A stretch of 64,000 nt of DNA from Aquisalimonas sp. 2447 (GTDB taxonomy: Bacteria; Pseudomonadota; Gammaproteobacteria; Nitrococcales; Aquisalimonadaceae), in assembly GCF_012044895.1 (NCBI RefSeq), contig NZ_CP050695.1, forward strand, positions 526,501 through 590,500, in the 5' to 3' direction. Every line of letters begins with the position of its first letter. The stretch's first letter is position 1. Shown here in pieces: positions 38,701-48,459 of the stretch. Made by a program: the position numbers and the translations under genes. The notes under the pieces are model-generated. The model saw only the letters and a list, made by a program, of their open reading frames with translations, did no database searches and was not told where the DNA came from.

Positions 38701-41700
38701 GCCGGCCATGGATGCCACCCTGTACGACATCTTCCGCAACGAGACGGAAGACCACCTCGGTGTCGTGCGTGACTTCCTTGCGGCCAGCCGTCGAAAGGAC
38801 GACGCCCAGGTCACCGAGGAGGTCCAGCGTAGCCTGCATACGCTCAGTGGCAGTGCGCGCATGGCCGATGTGGATCCGGTGGCCACCCTGGCCCGGGAGC
38901 TGGAGCTTCTTGCCGCCCAGCGCCGGGAGGCCGATCAACCCATGAGCGAACAGGATCTCGACGTCCTGGAGCGCGGCGCGGACGTGCTGGACGCCATGGT
39001 GGAGGCCCTGGGACAGGATCGGACTCTGCCGGATGCTTCCCCGTTGCGCGAGGAGCTCGTAGCCCTGTCGGTGACCGTTGAAGCTTCGGAAGTTGATGAC
39101 GCGGACACCGGGGACGCCGAGTCCGGGCGTGCTGCCTCCGGGGAGACCGGAATCGAGGGTGATACCCTCGCGGAGCCGGAGGAGCCGTCCACCGATACTG
39201 CGCCGGATGAGGCCGATCCGGCAGCCCCGGCGTCGGAACCACCGGCGGCGGGCGAGGATACGGCCGCCGATGACGACATGGACCAGGATCTGGTCAACCT
39301 GTTCCTGGAAGAGGCCGACGACATTCTGGCCTTTCTCGACGACACCCTGGAGCGCTGGGAGGACGACCCGGAAAACGAAGGGGCGCTCGCGGAACTGCAG
39401 CGCTCGCTGCACACCCTCAAAGGCGGTGCGCGGCTGGCCCGGTTCGAACAGATCGGCAGCCTCTGTCACGGACTCGAGAACCTGGTGAACGACGTCGAGC
39501 AGGGGCGCATCGCCGCCGACGACGAATTCTTCACGGCCCTGCGCTCCGGTTACGACCGCCTCATTGAAATGGTGGCGGCGACACGGGAGCACGGCCGGAG
39601 TGGCGATGCCGCCGCCGTCATCGGGCAGATCGAGGCCGCCAGGGGCGCCTCCGCCGGCCACAGTGCCTCGTCGGCGCAGGAAGCCGAACCCCTCGACGCC
39701 GAGGGCGATCGCGAACTCATGGACGTCTTCGTGGAAGAGGCCGCCGAGATTCTGCAGGTCATCGAAGGCGCTCTCCAGGCCTGGACCGACGACCCCGATG
39801 ACAACTCCCGGGTGCAGGAACTCGAGCGCGCCCTGCACACCCTCAAGGGCGGTGCCCGCATGGCCGGGTACACCCCGGTGGCCAACCTCAGCCATACCCT
39901 GGAGACCCTGCTGGTGCGGGTCCGCGAGCGCGCGATGCGGCCGGACGGGCAACTGCTGGACCTTCTGGAACGCAGCCACGACCGCCTGCACCTCATGCGT
40001 CAGCGCGCCGAGGAGGGTGAATCCCTGCCGGCCGCCGATGATCTGGTGCAGGAGCTGGCGCAGTGGGAGAGCCCGGAGGCGGTGCCTGCGCAGCAGCCAC
40101 CCGCCGCGGACGAGACAACAGACGCCGCTGAAGCGGTTGCACCGACGTCGACCGCTGCAGCTGCCGACACCCAGGAACCCGCCGCCCGCAGCGAAACCCC
40201 GCGGACCGGCAGCGACCAGATCCGCGTGCGCGCCGATCTGCTGGACAACCTTGTCAACTATGCCGGGGAGGTCAGCATCTACCGGGCCCGCCTGGATCAG
40301 CAGGTCGGAGCCTTCCGGTTCAACCTCACGGAGATGAACCAGACCGTGCAGCGCCTGCGGGATCAGCTGCGTACCCTGGAGATCGAAACCGAGGCGCAGA
40401 TTCTCTACCGCTATGACCGTGAAGGTGACGTGGCGGAGCCGACCAGCCCCGCCGAGGTCGCCGAGGACGACGAAGACTTCGACCCCCTCGAGCTGGACCG
40501 CTTTTCCCGGATGCAGGAGCTCTCGCGCAGCCTGGGCGAGTCGGTTAACGACCTCTCCAGCATCGAATCCATGTTGGACAACCTGGCCCGCGAATCGGAG
40601 ACCCTGTTGCTGCAGCAGTCCCGGGTGAACACCGAGCTGCAGGACGGCCTCATGCGCACGCGCATGGTGCCCTTTGCCAGCCTGGTGCCGCGGCTGCGCC
40701 GGATCGTGCGGCAGACGGCGGGGGAGCTCGGTCGCGAGGCGCGTATCAAGGTCCACGGGGCCCAGGGCGAGATGGATCGTACCGTGCTGGATCGCGTGGT
40801 GGCGCCGCTGGAGCACATGCTGCGCAACGCCGTTGCCCACGGCATCGAGTCACCGGAAGCCCGCAGCGCCGCCGGCAAGCCCGAGGCCGGGCAGATCCAG
40901 CTGGCGCTGGATCGTGAAGGCGCCGAGGTGGTCCTGCGGGTCAGCGACGACGGTGCCGGCATGGACCTGGACGCCATTCGCGAAAAGGCCAGGGAACGTG
41001 GACTGTTGCGGGATGAGCGTGAGCTCACCGACCGCGAGACCATGCAGTTCGTGCTCGCCCAGGGATTCAGCACGGCGCAGGAGGTCACCCAGGTGGCGGG
41101 CCGAGGTGTCGGCATGGACGTGGTCAACGCCGAGATCAAGCAGCTCGGTGGCTCCCTGGAGATCGACTCCGAGGCGGGCCGTGGCACCCAGTTCACCGTG
41201 CGCCTGCCCTTCACCCTGGCCATGAACCAGGCGCTGCTGTGCACCTCCGGCGAGCAGGCCTATGCCATCCCGCTGACCAGTATCGACGGCGTGGTTCGCG
41301 TGACCCGGGACCAGATGGAGACCTACCTGGCGCAGGGCGACGGTGCCCGTTACCACTACGCCGGGCAGGACTACCAGGTCACCGCGTTGTCACTCATGCT
41401 CGGCGAGGGTGAGCCCAATCTCACCGGGCAGGGCGGGCGGATCCCCCTCGTGCTGCTGCAGAGCGGTGATCATCGCCTGGCGCTGCAGGTTGAGGGGTTG
41501 ATCGGCTCCCGGGAGATCGTGGTCAAATCCGTCGGCCCGCAGATCAGCAACGTGCCCGGCATCTACGGTGCCACCATTCTCGCGGATGGCCGGGTGGTCC
41601 TGATCCTGGAGATGAGTGCGCTGATGCGCCAGGGTGCCGCCGCCCATGTCCAGGACGACGCCGCGGAACCTGTGTCCCCCGTCGACGGCGAGGAAGCCGA

Positions 41701-42094
41701 CGACACGGAAGAGGCGCCCACGGTGATGGTGGTGGACGACTCCATCACCATGCGCAAGGTTGCCACGCGGCTGCTGGAGCGCAACAACATGCAGGTGCTC
41801 ACCGCCAGCGATGGTGTTGACGCCGTCGCCAAGCTGCAGGACCGCGTGCCGGATGCCATGTTGCTGGATATCGAGATGCCGCGCATGGATGGCTACGAGC
41901 TGGCCACGCACATGCGCAACGACACCCGGCTGCAGAACATCCCCATCATCATGATCACCTCGCGTACCGGCGAGAAGCACCGCCAGCGCGCCATGGAGAT
42001 CGGCGTGGATCGCTACCTGGGCAAGCCGTACCAGGAAGCGGATCTGCTGGGCAACCTGGAAGAGGTTCTGGGCGGGACGCATGGGAGCGACTGA
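35711..42094 (+). CDS. chpA: Hybrid chemosensory histidine kinase ChpA (PilL)
   Basis: A 2,127-residue CheA-type hybrid kinase. Residues 1-590 are an N-terminal helical region similar to FimL/ChpA N-terminal HPt-like repeats without canonical H-T-L-K-G. Canonical HPt histidines are at H737 (H-T-L-K-G-S-G-R), H1043 (H-T-L-S-G-S-A-R), H1234 and H1376 (both H-T-L-K-G-G-A-R). Long acidic Ala/Pro/Glu linkers lie at about 575-690 and 820-1000. Dimerisation and HATPase (N-box N-A-V-A-H-G-I at about 1704) are followed by a CheW domain and a C-terminal receiver (D2053 in L-D-I-E-M-P-R-M-D-G-Y). Pseudomonas ChpA has more HPt-type repeats. The linkers are unusually acidic. Confidence 0.95.
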   Translation: MTSERHNNASTLGWVRNELDETLQQAAQALEEYSEDSSDRTQLRFCMTYLHQVYGTLQMLELYGLSMLVEEMEQVLEGLINGDLAQPGEGEETLMRGILSLSDYLERIQKGDRDSGVLVLPLLNDLRAARGAPLLTESMLFAPDLATSAEQPRRARDEGASIAGLARQHRHRFQRALLAFLRGQSVSASLQRMQAILDELDAAAGEDRTGDLFWIAAGIVDGLRSGELETTTAVKSVLGQVDRQLKRIIDHGEDQLAEAPPEDLLKNMLYYVARSGDSSERVRAIQERFALDSLLPDTQDVANNQDTGGYRPGSDILQSVSDALREDLTTIKDALDLYVRSDQGEPERLSGVADTLRRVADTLGMLGLGIPRRVVREQVPVVERMANGDSADEQELMEFARALLYVESALHGLTEGEDSLTTQQGSMEVGDESVALQDSDLFDLEYRAVYQTAIREAVSDVGGIKDALVGLMEGRGEDPLAGMDSLLRRLQGALEMLDLQHAGMLLDAAGQCIREEIMGADELPSEQRMDALADTITGLEYYLEAVLENRSGRASILDVAENSVRVLGYTPGAGAETDAGEDTHGEADTDSVDLTGDSDALALESTEDLVAGPADEAEAPLDDAATASGDDAAEPVTEPFTDADEEAETAAPDEAAEATQVPETDRPAEPAPPARTGSSGGVNMDVAVAAEELDDEILEIFLEEADECLETIHEAMPRWRADPERHDDLITIRRMFHTLKGSGRLAGALLLGELAWSVERLLNRIIDGHVTPGPDIFALLDNTLTAIPGLVSELQGGEPPQADVRALMREAVRLADGTPAPEPPPGGAPAADAGAEASSPAAPEAGADDGTAGTDAEADTGTGESEQPEASAETGPAESDEAQASAPVAEEPADELTGVDAAAEEPWDIELEPLDPGAEQESPPADGSEAGEAGPAGELDRDGEASRTPEPEQETATGDKPEAATTAESMDGVVPDDADDVGAAPGDDDSAAATAGRPAMDATLYDIFRNETEDHLGVVRDFLAASRRKDDAQVTEEVQRSLHTLSGSARMADVDPVATLARELELLAAQRREADQPMSEQDLDVLERGADVLDAMVEALGQDRTLPDASPLREELVALSVTVEASEVDDADTGDAESGRAASGETGIEGDTLAEPEEPSTDTAPDEADPAAPASEPPAAGEDTAADDDMDQDLVNLFLEEADDILAFLDDTLERWEDDPENEGALAELQRSLHTLKGGARLARFEQIGSLCHGLENLVNDVEQGRIAADDEFFTALRSGYDRLIEMVAATREHGRSGDAAAVIGQIEAARGASAGHSASSAQEAEPLDAEGDRELMDVFVEEAAEILQVIEGALQAWTDDPDDNSRVQELERALHTLKGGARMAGYTPVANLSHTLETLLVRVRERAMRPDGQLLDLLERSHDRLHLMRQRAEEGESLPAADDLVQELAQWESPEAVPAQQPPAADETTDAAEAVAPTSTAAAADTQEPAARSETPRTGSDQIRVRADLLDNLVNYAGEVSIYRARLDQQVGAFRFNLTEMNQTVQRLRDQLRTLEIETEAQILYRYDREGDVAEPTSPAEVAEDDEDFDPLELDRFSRMQELSRSLGESVNDLSSIESMLDNLARESETLLLQQSRVNTELQDGLMRTRMVPFASLVPRLRRIVRQTAGELGREARIKVHGAQGEMDRTVLDRVVAPLEHMLRNAVAHGIESPEARSAAGKPEAGQIQLALDREGAEVVLRVSDDGAGMDLDAIREKARERGLLRDERELTDRETMQFVLAQGFSTAQEVTQVAGRGVGMDVVNAEIKQLGGSLEIDSEAGRGTQFTVRLPFTLAMNQALLCTSGEQAYAIPLTSIDGVVRVTRDQMETYLAQGDGARYHYAGQDYQVTALSLMLGEGEPNLTGQGGRIPLVLLQSGDHRLALQVEGLIGSREIVVKSVGPQISNVPGIYGATILADGRVVLILEMSALMRQGAAAHVQDDAAEPVSPVDGEEADDTEEAPTVMVVDDSITMRKVATRLLERNNMQVLTASDGVDAVAKLQDRVPDAMLLDIEMPRMDGYELATHMRNDTRLQNIPIIMITSRTGEKHRQRAMEIGVDRYLGKPYQEADLLGNLEEVLGGTHGSD

Positions 42095-43058
42095 CGCATC
42101 ACGGGAGCGCAGCGATGTGCCGGCGGTCAACGTCGGCCTGCTCGGGGCGCCGGGCCCGGGGCGTGACGCCCTGCGTTGCGGACTCCTTGATCACGGCCTG
42201 AGCATTGCTCTGGAGGCTGACCTGGCGACGTTCGTGGCGAACCCTGATGCGGGGGAAGTCCAGGTCATCCTGGTGGACCTCCATCATGCCGCGGATGAAG
42301 AGCTGGAGCAGCTGGCGGACCTGATGGCCCTGCAGGGGCTGCCACCGCTGCTGTTCAACGAGGACTCGCCGGCGGAGCGGGAGAACGTGTGGATGCGCCG
42401 CCTGGCGGGCAAGCTTGCCGGGCTTGCGGGTCCGGCGGCCGAGCCGGATACTCCGGCCCCCGTACAGCCGGCGGCGAGTCCGGATATCTGGGTGTTGGGA
42501 GCGTCGTTCGGTGGCCCGGAAGCGGTGAAGCGTTTCCTCGAGGCCGTTCCGGAGGTGCCAGAGGCGGTATTCGTTCTGGTCCAGCATATCGGCGATGGCT
42601 TCGTCGACCTGCTGGCGGCGCAGCTCAACCGCTCCACGCCGTTCCGGGTGCTGCCGTTGATGTCCGGCGCGGAGTTGCGGCCGGGTTGCGTCTACGTCAT
42701 GCCCGTGGATCGGGTCCTGGAACTCGACGCCGACGACCGGGTGGTGCTGGCCGCGGAGACTGCCGCCGATCGCAGTTACAATCCGTGCATTGACGAGGTC
42801 ATGCGCCGGCTCAGTCACCGTTTCGGTCCCCGTGTCGGCGCTGTTGTCTTCAGTGGCATGGGTGATGACGGTACTGCCGGTGCCGAGGCCATCGCCGAAG
42901 CGGGGGGCGAGGTCTGGGCGCAGGACAGCGGCAGTTGTTCCATCAGCAGCATGCCGGACTGTGCCGCCGCCACCGGTGTGGTCAGTCGCCGCGGCAACCC
43001 CGAAGAACTGGCACGCGCGCTGGTGCAGTATCTCCGTGCCCCCAGGGAGCAGGCCTAG
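42081..43058 (+). CDS. chpB: Chemotaxis methylesterase ChpB (CheB-type)
   Basis: A 325-residue protein. The C-terminal CheB methylesterase domain (from about residue 134) has catalytic S142 in G-A-S-F-G-G, H169 in V-L-V-Q-H-I and D262 in S-G-M-G-D-D-G-T-A-G. The N-terminal 110 residues look like a degenerate receiver (V-D-L-H-H in place of a phosphorylatable site), so regulation may differ from E. coli CheB. It overlaps chpA by 14 bases and would demethylate PilJ. Confidence 0.92.
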   Translation: MGATDASRERSDVPAVNVGLLGAPGPGRDALRCGLLDHGLSIALEADLATFVANPDAGEVQVILVDLHHAADEELEQLADLMALQGLPPLLFNEDSPAERENVWMRRLAGKLAGLAGPAAEPDTPAPVQPAASPDIWVLGASFGGPEAVKRFLEAVPEVPEAVFVLVQHIGDGFVDLLAAQLNRSTPFRVLPLMSGAELRPGCVYVMPVDRVLELDADDRVVLAAETAADRSYNPCIDEVMRRLSHRFGPRVGAVVFSGMGDDGTAGAEAIAEAGGEVWAQDSGSCSISSMPDCAAATGVVSRRGNPEELARALVQYLRAPREQA

Positions 43059-43083
43059 TGCAGCGCCGGGGCATACCGATCAA

Positions 43084-43557
43084 ATGAGTGAAGTCATGGC
43101 CGATAATCCAGAACCCATCCGCAGCCTCATGCTTCCCGTGGCGGACCACAATCTACTGGTCCCCAGTACCGTGGTGGCCGAGGTCATCGGCCACGCCCCG
43201 CCGGAACGCGATGCCAACGGTCCCGGCTGGCTGCTGGGGCGTGTTGCCTGGCGCGGCCAGCAGGTGCCCTGTGTCGCCTTCGAGGCACTGGATGGCGGCA
43301 CGCCGCCGACGGCGGGTGCCAGGGCGCGCACGGTGGTGCTCAAGGCCGTGGGGGGGCGCCAGGGCATGCCCTATATCGCGCTGCGCACTGGTGGTATTCC
43401 GCGCCTGGTGAACGTGGACCGCGAAGGGGTGGAGCCGCTGGATGACGGGCCGGCGCCCACGGGCGTCAGCCAAGCCGTGCTGGCCCACGGCGAACCGGCG
43501 CTGGTCCCCGATCTCGACACCATCGAGGCCTGGACCCTCAAGGCCATGCGCGGCTAG
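43084..43557 (+). CDS. chpC: ChpC-like CheW-domain protein
   Basis: A 157-residue CheW-type adaptor with the weak consensus S-L-M-L-P-V-A-D-H-N-L-L-V-P, W-L-L-G-R-V-A-W-R-G-Q-Q-V-P and E-A-L-D-G-G. Its place directly after chpB fits ChpC, the second adaptor of the Pil-Chp system. ATG 43084 is my choice; ATG 43096 is also possible. It is the last gene of the cluster, and REP elements follow. Confidence 0.88.
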   Translation: MSEVMADNPEPIRSLMLPVADHNLLVPSTVVAEVIGHAPPERDANGPGWLLGRVAWRGQQVPCVAFEALDGGTPPTAGARARTVVLKAVGGRQGMPYIALRTGGIPRLVNVDREGVEPLDDGPAPTGVSQAVLAHGEPALVPDLDTIEAWTLKAMRG

Positions 43558-43577
43558 TAGCCTGCAGATCGCATGAC

Positions 43578-43719
43578 GGCGGACCTGAAGGTCCGCCCTA
43601 CGCCCCGGGCGAACGGTGTGCAGCCGTAGGGTGAACCTGTAGGGCGGACCTTCAGGTCCGCCGGCCCACGCCCGATACGGCCCCTCGAGAAACCCGTACA
43701 AGCGTGCATCCTGATGCAC
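43578..43719. repeat. REP pair plus GTGCATC-type repeat
   Basis: A REP with CTAC on the right (43578-43601) is followed by one with GTAG on the left (43639-43662); both have the GGCGGACC stem and contain the full intron target. At 43704-43719 the palindrome GTGCATC-CT-GATGCAC is a variant also seen at 57361-57384. The block fills the gap between chpC and rsmE and may end the chp transcript. Confidence 0.85.
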
Positions 43720-43739
43720 CGCCAACCTGGTCAACTCCC

Positions 43740-44471
43740 ATGCGCGTCCCACGCATCCATGTCAGCGGCCCCCTGGAAACCGGCGCGGAGATTGCGCTGG
43801 AGGGGGCTGCCGCCAATCACCTCCGGGTCCTGCGCCTGCGTGTCGGCCACCCCCTGATCGTGTTCGACGGCGCTGGTGTCAGCCACCATGCCCAGGTGGT
43901 TGCCGTGGAAAAGCGCCGCGCAGCCATTCGCGTCCGCGAGGCGCTGCACGAAGCTGCGGAATCGCCGCTGGCCACCACCCTGGTCCAGGGCATCAGCAAG
44001 GGCGACCGCATGGACTGGACCATCCAGAAAGCCGTGGAATTGGGTGTTCACCGCATCGTGCCGGTGATCACTGCCCGTAGCGTGGTCAATACCGAGCCGG
44101 CGCGGCTGCAGAAGAAACATGCCCACTGGCAGGGCGTGGTGGTCAGCGCCTGCGAACAGTGCGGGCGCAACGTGCTGCCCGCTCTGGAGGCGCCCGTGCC
44201 GCTGGCGCAGCAGTGGTCACACCTCCCCGACATCGGGCGCCTGTTTCTGGATCCGGAGGGTGGCGAGCGCCTGAGCACGATGCCGCCGCCCGGGACAGCT
44301 GGCTGCACGCTCCTGGTGGGGCCGGAAGGCGGCCTCAACGACAACGAGGCCGCCGTCGCGCGGGAACACGCGTTCCGGCCCGTCGCCCTGGGCCCGCGGG
44401 TTCTGCGCACGGAAACCGCCGGGGTCACGGCCCTGGCCGCCCTGCAGGTGCTCTGGGGGGACCTGGCCTGA
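43740..44471 (+). CDS. rsmE: 16S rRNA m3U1498 methyltransferase RsmE
   Basis: A 243-residue SPOUT methyltransferase that modifies U1498 of 16S rRNA. The N-terminal PUA-like part begins M-R-V-P-R-I. The SPOUT knot shows G-P-E-G-G-L-N-D-N-E and L-G-P-R-V-L-R-T-E-T-A. ATG 43740 is chosen because the in-frame GTG 43704 would translate the repeat at 43704-43719. It is convergent with metF. Confidence 0.94.
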   Translation: MRVPRIHVSGPLETGAEIALEGAAANHLRVLRLRVGHPLIVFDGAGVSHHAQVVAVEKRRAAIRVREALHEAAESPLATTLVQGISKGDRMDWTIQKAVELGVHRIVPVITARSVVNTEPARLQKKHAHWQGVVVSACEQCGRNVLPALEAPVPLAQQWSHLPDIGRLFLDPEGGERLSTMPPPGTAGCTLLVGPEGGLNDNEAAVAREHAFRPVALGPRVLRTETAGVTALAALQVLWGDLA

Positions 44472-44517
44472 GGCGGGGGCGCCCGCCGCCTGCCGCCCCG
44501 CCGCTGACACGCCTACG

Positions 44518-44549
44518 AAAAAACCCCGCCAGCCTTGCGGCCGACAGGG
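44518..44549 (-). terminator. Intrinsic terminator of the GSMT-to-metF operon
   Basis: Read on the minus strand, an 11-bp stem with some G-U pairs (CCCTGTCGGCC with GGCTGGCGGGG, GCAA loop) is followed by six Ts, 34 bases after the metF stop. It marks the end of the betaine/SAM-cycle transcript. Confidence 0.82.
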
Positions 44550-44583
44550 CTCAATGGCATCGGCATGCTGCCGTCAGTGACGG

Positions 44584-45468
44584 TCAGTCGGCGGCCTTGG
44601 CTATCTTCTGGGACAGGCCCAGGTTGTTCCAGATGGCCTCCGACGCCTTGGCCTGGTTCAGCGTGTAGAAGTGCAGGCCGGGTGCGCCGGCATCCAGCAG
44701 GTCCGCGCACATCTGCGTGACCACGTCGATGCCGAAGGCCTGCATGGACTCCTTGTCGCCCTTGGCGTCATAGGCTTCCAGGCGCTTGCGCAGCCAGCGC
44801 GGAATGTCCGCACCGCACATGTCGGAGAACCGGGCCAGCTGCTGGAAGTTCACGATGGGCATGATGCCCGGCACGATGGGGATGGTCACCCCCATCTTCT
44901 CGCAGCTTTCCACGAAGCGGTAATAGCCCTCCGGCGCAAAGAAGTACTGGCTCATGGCGCTGTCCGCGCCGGCCTCCACCTTGCGCTTGAAGTTCTCCAG
45001 GTCGCTGAAGGCATCCGTGGCTTCCGGGTGGATCTCCGGATAGCAGCCCACTTCGATGTGGAAGTGGTCGCCGTGCTCCTGGCGGATGAACTCCACCAGC
45101 TCGTTGGCGTACTTGAAGTGGCCCGGGCCACCACCGGTACCGGACGGCATGTCGCCGCGCAGGGCGACGATGTTGCGGATACCGTTGTCGCGATAGCGGT
45201 TCAGCAGCTCACGGATGCTGTCCGGCGTGGCGTCGATGCAGGACAGGTGCGGTGCCACGTCGATGCCGGAGCGCTTCTGGATGTCGATCACCGTCTCGAA
45301 CGTGCGCTCGCGCGTGGAGCCCCCCGCGCCGAAGGTCACCGAGAACAGGCGCGGGCCCAGCGCCTGCAGGCGCTCGCGGGTCTTGCGCAGCCGCTCTTCC
45401 CCCTCGTCGTTCTTGGGCGGGAAGAACTCGAAACTGAAAACCGGTGAGTGTTTTTTCTGGGATTCCAT
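44584..45468 (-). CDS. metF: 5,10-methylenetetrahydrofolate reductase
   Basis: A 294-residue flavoprotein that makes 5-methyl-THF, the methyl donor for remethylating homocysteine. F-S-F-E-F-F-P-P-K near the N terminus and L-S-C-I-D-A-T, A-L-R-G-D-M-P are family markers. M-E-S-Q-K-K-H at 45468 follows G-G-G-G-G-T-G. It is last in the minus-strand operon after ahcY, 118 bases downstream, with its own terminator. Confidence 0.95.
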   Translation of the reverse strand: MESQKKHSPVFSFEFFPPKNDEGEERLRKTRERLQALGPRLFSVTFGAGGSTRERTFETVIDIQKRSGIDVAPHLSCIDATPDSIRELLNRYRDNGIRNIVALRGDMPSGTGGGPGHFKYANELVEFIRQEHGDHFHIEVGCYPEIHPEATDAFSDLENFKRKVEAGADSAMSQYFFAPEGYYRFVESCEKMGVTIPIVPGIMPIVNFQQLARFSDMCGADIPRWLRKRLEAYDAKGDKESMQAFGIDVVTQMCADLLDAGAPGLHFYTLNQAKASEAIWNNLGLSQKIAKAAD

Positions 45469-45586
45469 AATCACCCCCGTGATTCGGGATTGGCCGCGCG
45501 GGCCGGCGGTTTGCCGGCCCGCTGGCAGGGGTGGCAACGCGGCGGCCTCCGCCGCCCGTTGCGCACCCCAGGCGTGAACACGCCGA

Positions 45587-46993
<1,407 letters not shown>

Positions 46994-47016
46994 TGTTGCT
47001 GACTCCGATTTCCTTG

Positions 47017-47090
47017 GTAGCGCCGTTAGTGAGAGTCGGCATCCGGCTGAGCCTGGCAGGCGAGGCCTGTTGCAGCGCTCCTCAACCGGA
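47017..47090 (-). promoter_or_regulatory. SAH riboswitch
   Basis: On the minus strand, about 25 to 100 bases before the ahcY start, stand the conserved blocks GAGGAGCGCTGCAAC, GCCAGGCTC and AACGGCGCT in the right order and spacing. AGCGC pairs with the GCGCT of the last block. This is the SAH-sensing RNA that raises expression of SAH-recycling genes when SAH accumulates. A purine-rich A-A-G-G-A-A-A and G-G-A-G just before ahcY would be the controlled ribosome site. Confidence 0.9.
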
Positions 47091-47092
47091 CG

Positions 47093-47147
47093 GCCGGCCT
47101 CCATGCGAGGCCGGCAACCCGAGGCGTCACCGCACGGGGTGACGCCT
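47093..47147 (-). other. Two hairpins between metK and the SAH riboswitch
   Basis: A 9-bp stem GCCGGCCTC/GAGGCCGGC at 47093-47115 and a 10-bp stem AGGCGTCACC/GGTGACGCCT with a 6-nt loop at 47122-47147 lie directly upstream of the riboswitch. Neither has a U-tract. They may stabilise the metK mRNA end or act as a processing site between metK and ahcY. Confidence 0.55.
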
Positions 47148-47216
47148 GTCAAATACTAGCTGACCACCGGGCACGCCGCAGGTTCCCGGCGTGTCGGCGG
47201 TCCGGTCACCGTCGGC

Positions 47217-48377
47217 TCAGAGGCCGGCGGCGTCCTTCAGGGCAGCGGCCTTGTCGGTGCGCTCCCAGGTGAACTCCTCGTCTTCGCGACCGAAGTGGCC
47301 GTAGGCGGCCGTCTTGGAGTAGATCGGACGCAGCAGGTCGAGGGTGTTGACGATGCCGAACGGACGCAGATCGAACTGATCGCGCACGATCTGCTCGATC
47401 TTGTTCTCGTCGATCTTGGCGGTGCCGAAGGTCTCGACCATCACGGACGTGGGCTCGGCCACGCCGATGGCGTAGGAGAGCTGCACTTCGCACTTGCTGG
47501 CCAGGCCGGCGGCGACCACGTTCTTGGCCACGTAGCGCGCGGCGTAGGCAGCGGAGCGGTCCACCTTGGACGGGTCCTTGCCGGAGAAGGCACCGCCACC
47601 GTGACGGGCCATGCCGCCATAGGTGTCGACGATGATCTTCCGGCCGGTCAGGCCGCAGTCACCCATCGGCCCGCCGACCACGAAGCGGCCGGTGGGGTTG
47701 ATGTGGAACTTGGTGTTGTTGTCGATCCACTTGGACGGCAGCACCGGCTTGATGATCTCTTCCATCACCGCTTCGTGGATCTCGTTGTCGCTGACGTCGT
47801 CGGAGTGCTGGGTGGACAGCACCACGGCGTCGACGCCCACGGCCTGATCGTCCTCGTAGCGCAGGGTGACCTGGCTCTTGGCGTCCGGGCGCAGCCACTT
47901 CAGCTTGCCGTTGGCCAGCAGGGTGGCCTGCTGCTCCACCAGGCGGTGGGCATAGTTGATGGCCGCCGGCATGTAGACGTCGGTCTCGTCGCAGGCGTAG
48001 CCGAACATGATGCCCTGGTCACCGGCGCCCTGCTCCTCGGGGAGCTTGCGCTCGACGCCCTGGTTGATGTCCGGGGACTGCTTGCCCAGCGCGTTGATGA
48101 AGGCGCAGGTGTCCGCATCGAAGCCCATGTCGGAGGAGGTGTAGCCGATGCGCTTGGTGGTGGCGCGGGCGATGTCCTCGTAGGGCACGTTGGCGGTGGT
48201 CTTGAGCTCGCCGGCCAGCATGATCATGCCGGTGGTGGTCAGGGTCTCGCAGGCCACCTTGGCCTTGGGATCCTGCTCCAGAATGGCATCAAGCACGGCG
48301 TCGGAGATCTGGTCGGCCATTTTGTCCGGATGACCGGCAGAGACGGACTCCGAGGTAAACATGAAAGACTTGCTCAT
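47217..48377 (-). CDS. metK: S-adenosylmethionine synthetase
   Basis: A 386-residue enzyme making SAM from methionine and [27 protein letters not shown] and G-G-G-A-F-S-G-K-D signatures are intact. ATG 48377 follows A-A-A-G-G-A-G-T. It lies directly downstream of SDMT, supplying the three SAM molecules consumed per betaine made. Elsewhere metK is usually not next to methyltransferase genes, so the placement is a functional link. Confidence 0.97.
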   Translation of the reverse strand: MSKSFMFTSESVSAGHPDKMADQISDAVLDAILEQDPKAKVACETLTTTGMIMLAGELKTTANVPYEDIARATTKRIGYTSSDMGFDADTCAFINALGKQSPDINQGVERKLPEEQGAGDQGIMFGYACDETDVYMPAAINYAHRLVEQQATLLANGKLKWLRPDAKSQVTLRYEDDQAVGVDAVVLSTQHSDDVSDNEIHEAVMEEIIKPVLPSKWIDNNTKFHINPTGRFVVGGPMGDCGLTGRKIIVDTYGGMARHGGGAFSGKDPSKVDRSAAYAARYVAKNVVAAGLASKCEVQLSYAIGVAEPTSVMVETFGTAKIDENKIEQIVRDQFDLRPFGIVNTLDLLRPIYSKTAAYGHFGREDEEFTWERTDKAAALKDAAGL

Positions 48378-48418
48378 GAGGACTCCTTTAACTGTCGTGT
48401 TTCAGGTGATCAATGCCT

Positions 48419-48445
48419 CGGCGCGCCGCCCGAGGCGGCGCGCCG
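48419..48445 (-). other. Strong intercistronic hairpin between SDMT and metK
   Basis: A perfect 12-bp stem (CGGCGCGCCGCC with GGCGGCGCGCCG) and a 3-nt loop sit between the SDMT stop and metK. No U-run follows, so I read it as an mRNA stabilising or partial-termination element rather than a full terminator. Confidence 0.6.
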
Positions 48446-48459
48446 ACGGGTCAGGCTGT

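Noticed and set aside
37163-40840. A 1,225-codon open frame on the minus strand opposite chpA
   Set aside because: It is the antisense shadow of the ChpA HPt and acidic linker region; its product is low complexity and has no recognised motif.
46994-47152. N-terminal extension of ahcY to 47152
   Set aside because: It would translate the SAH riboswitch. The AhcY homology begins at M-N-A-V-V-D-K at 46993.
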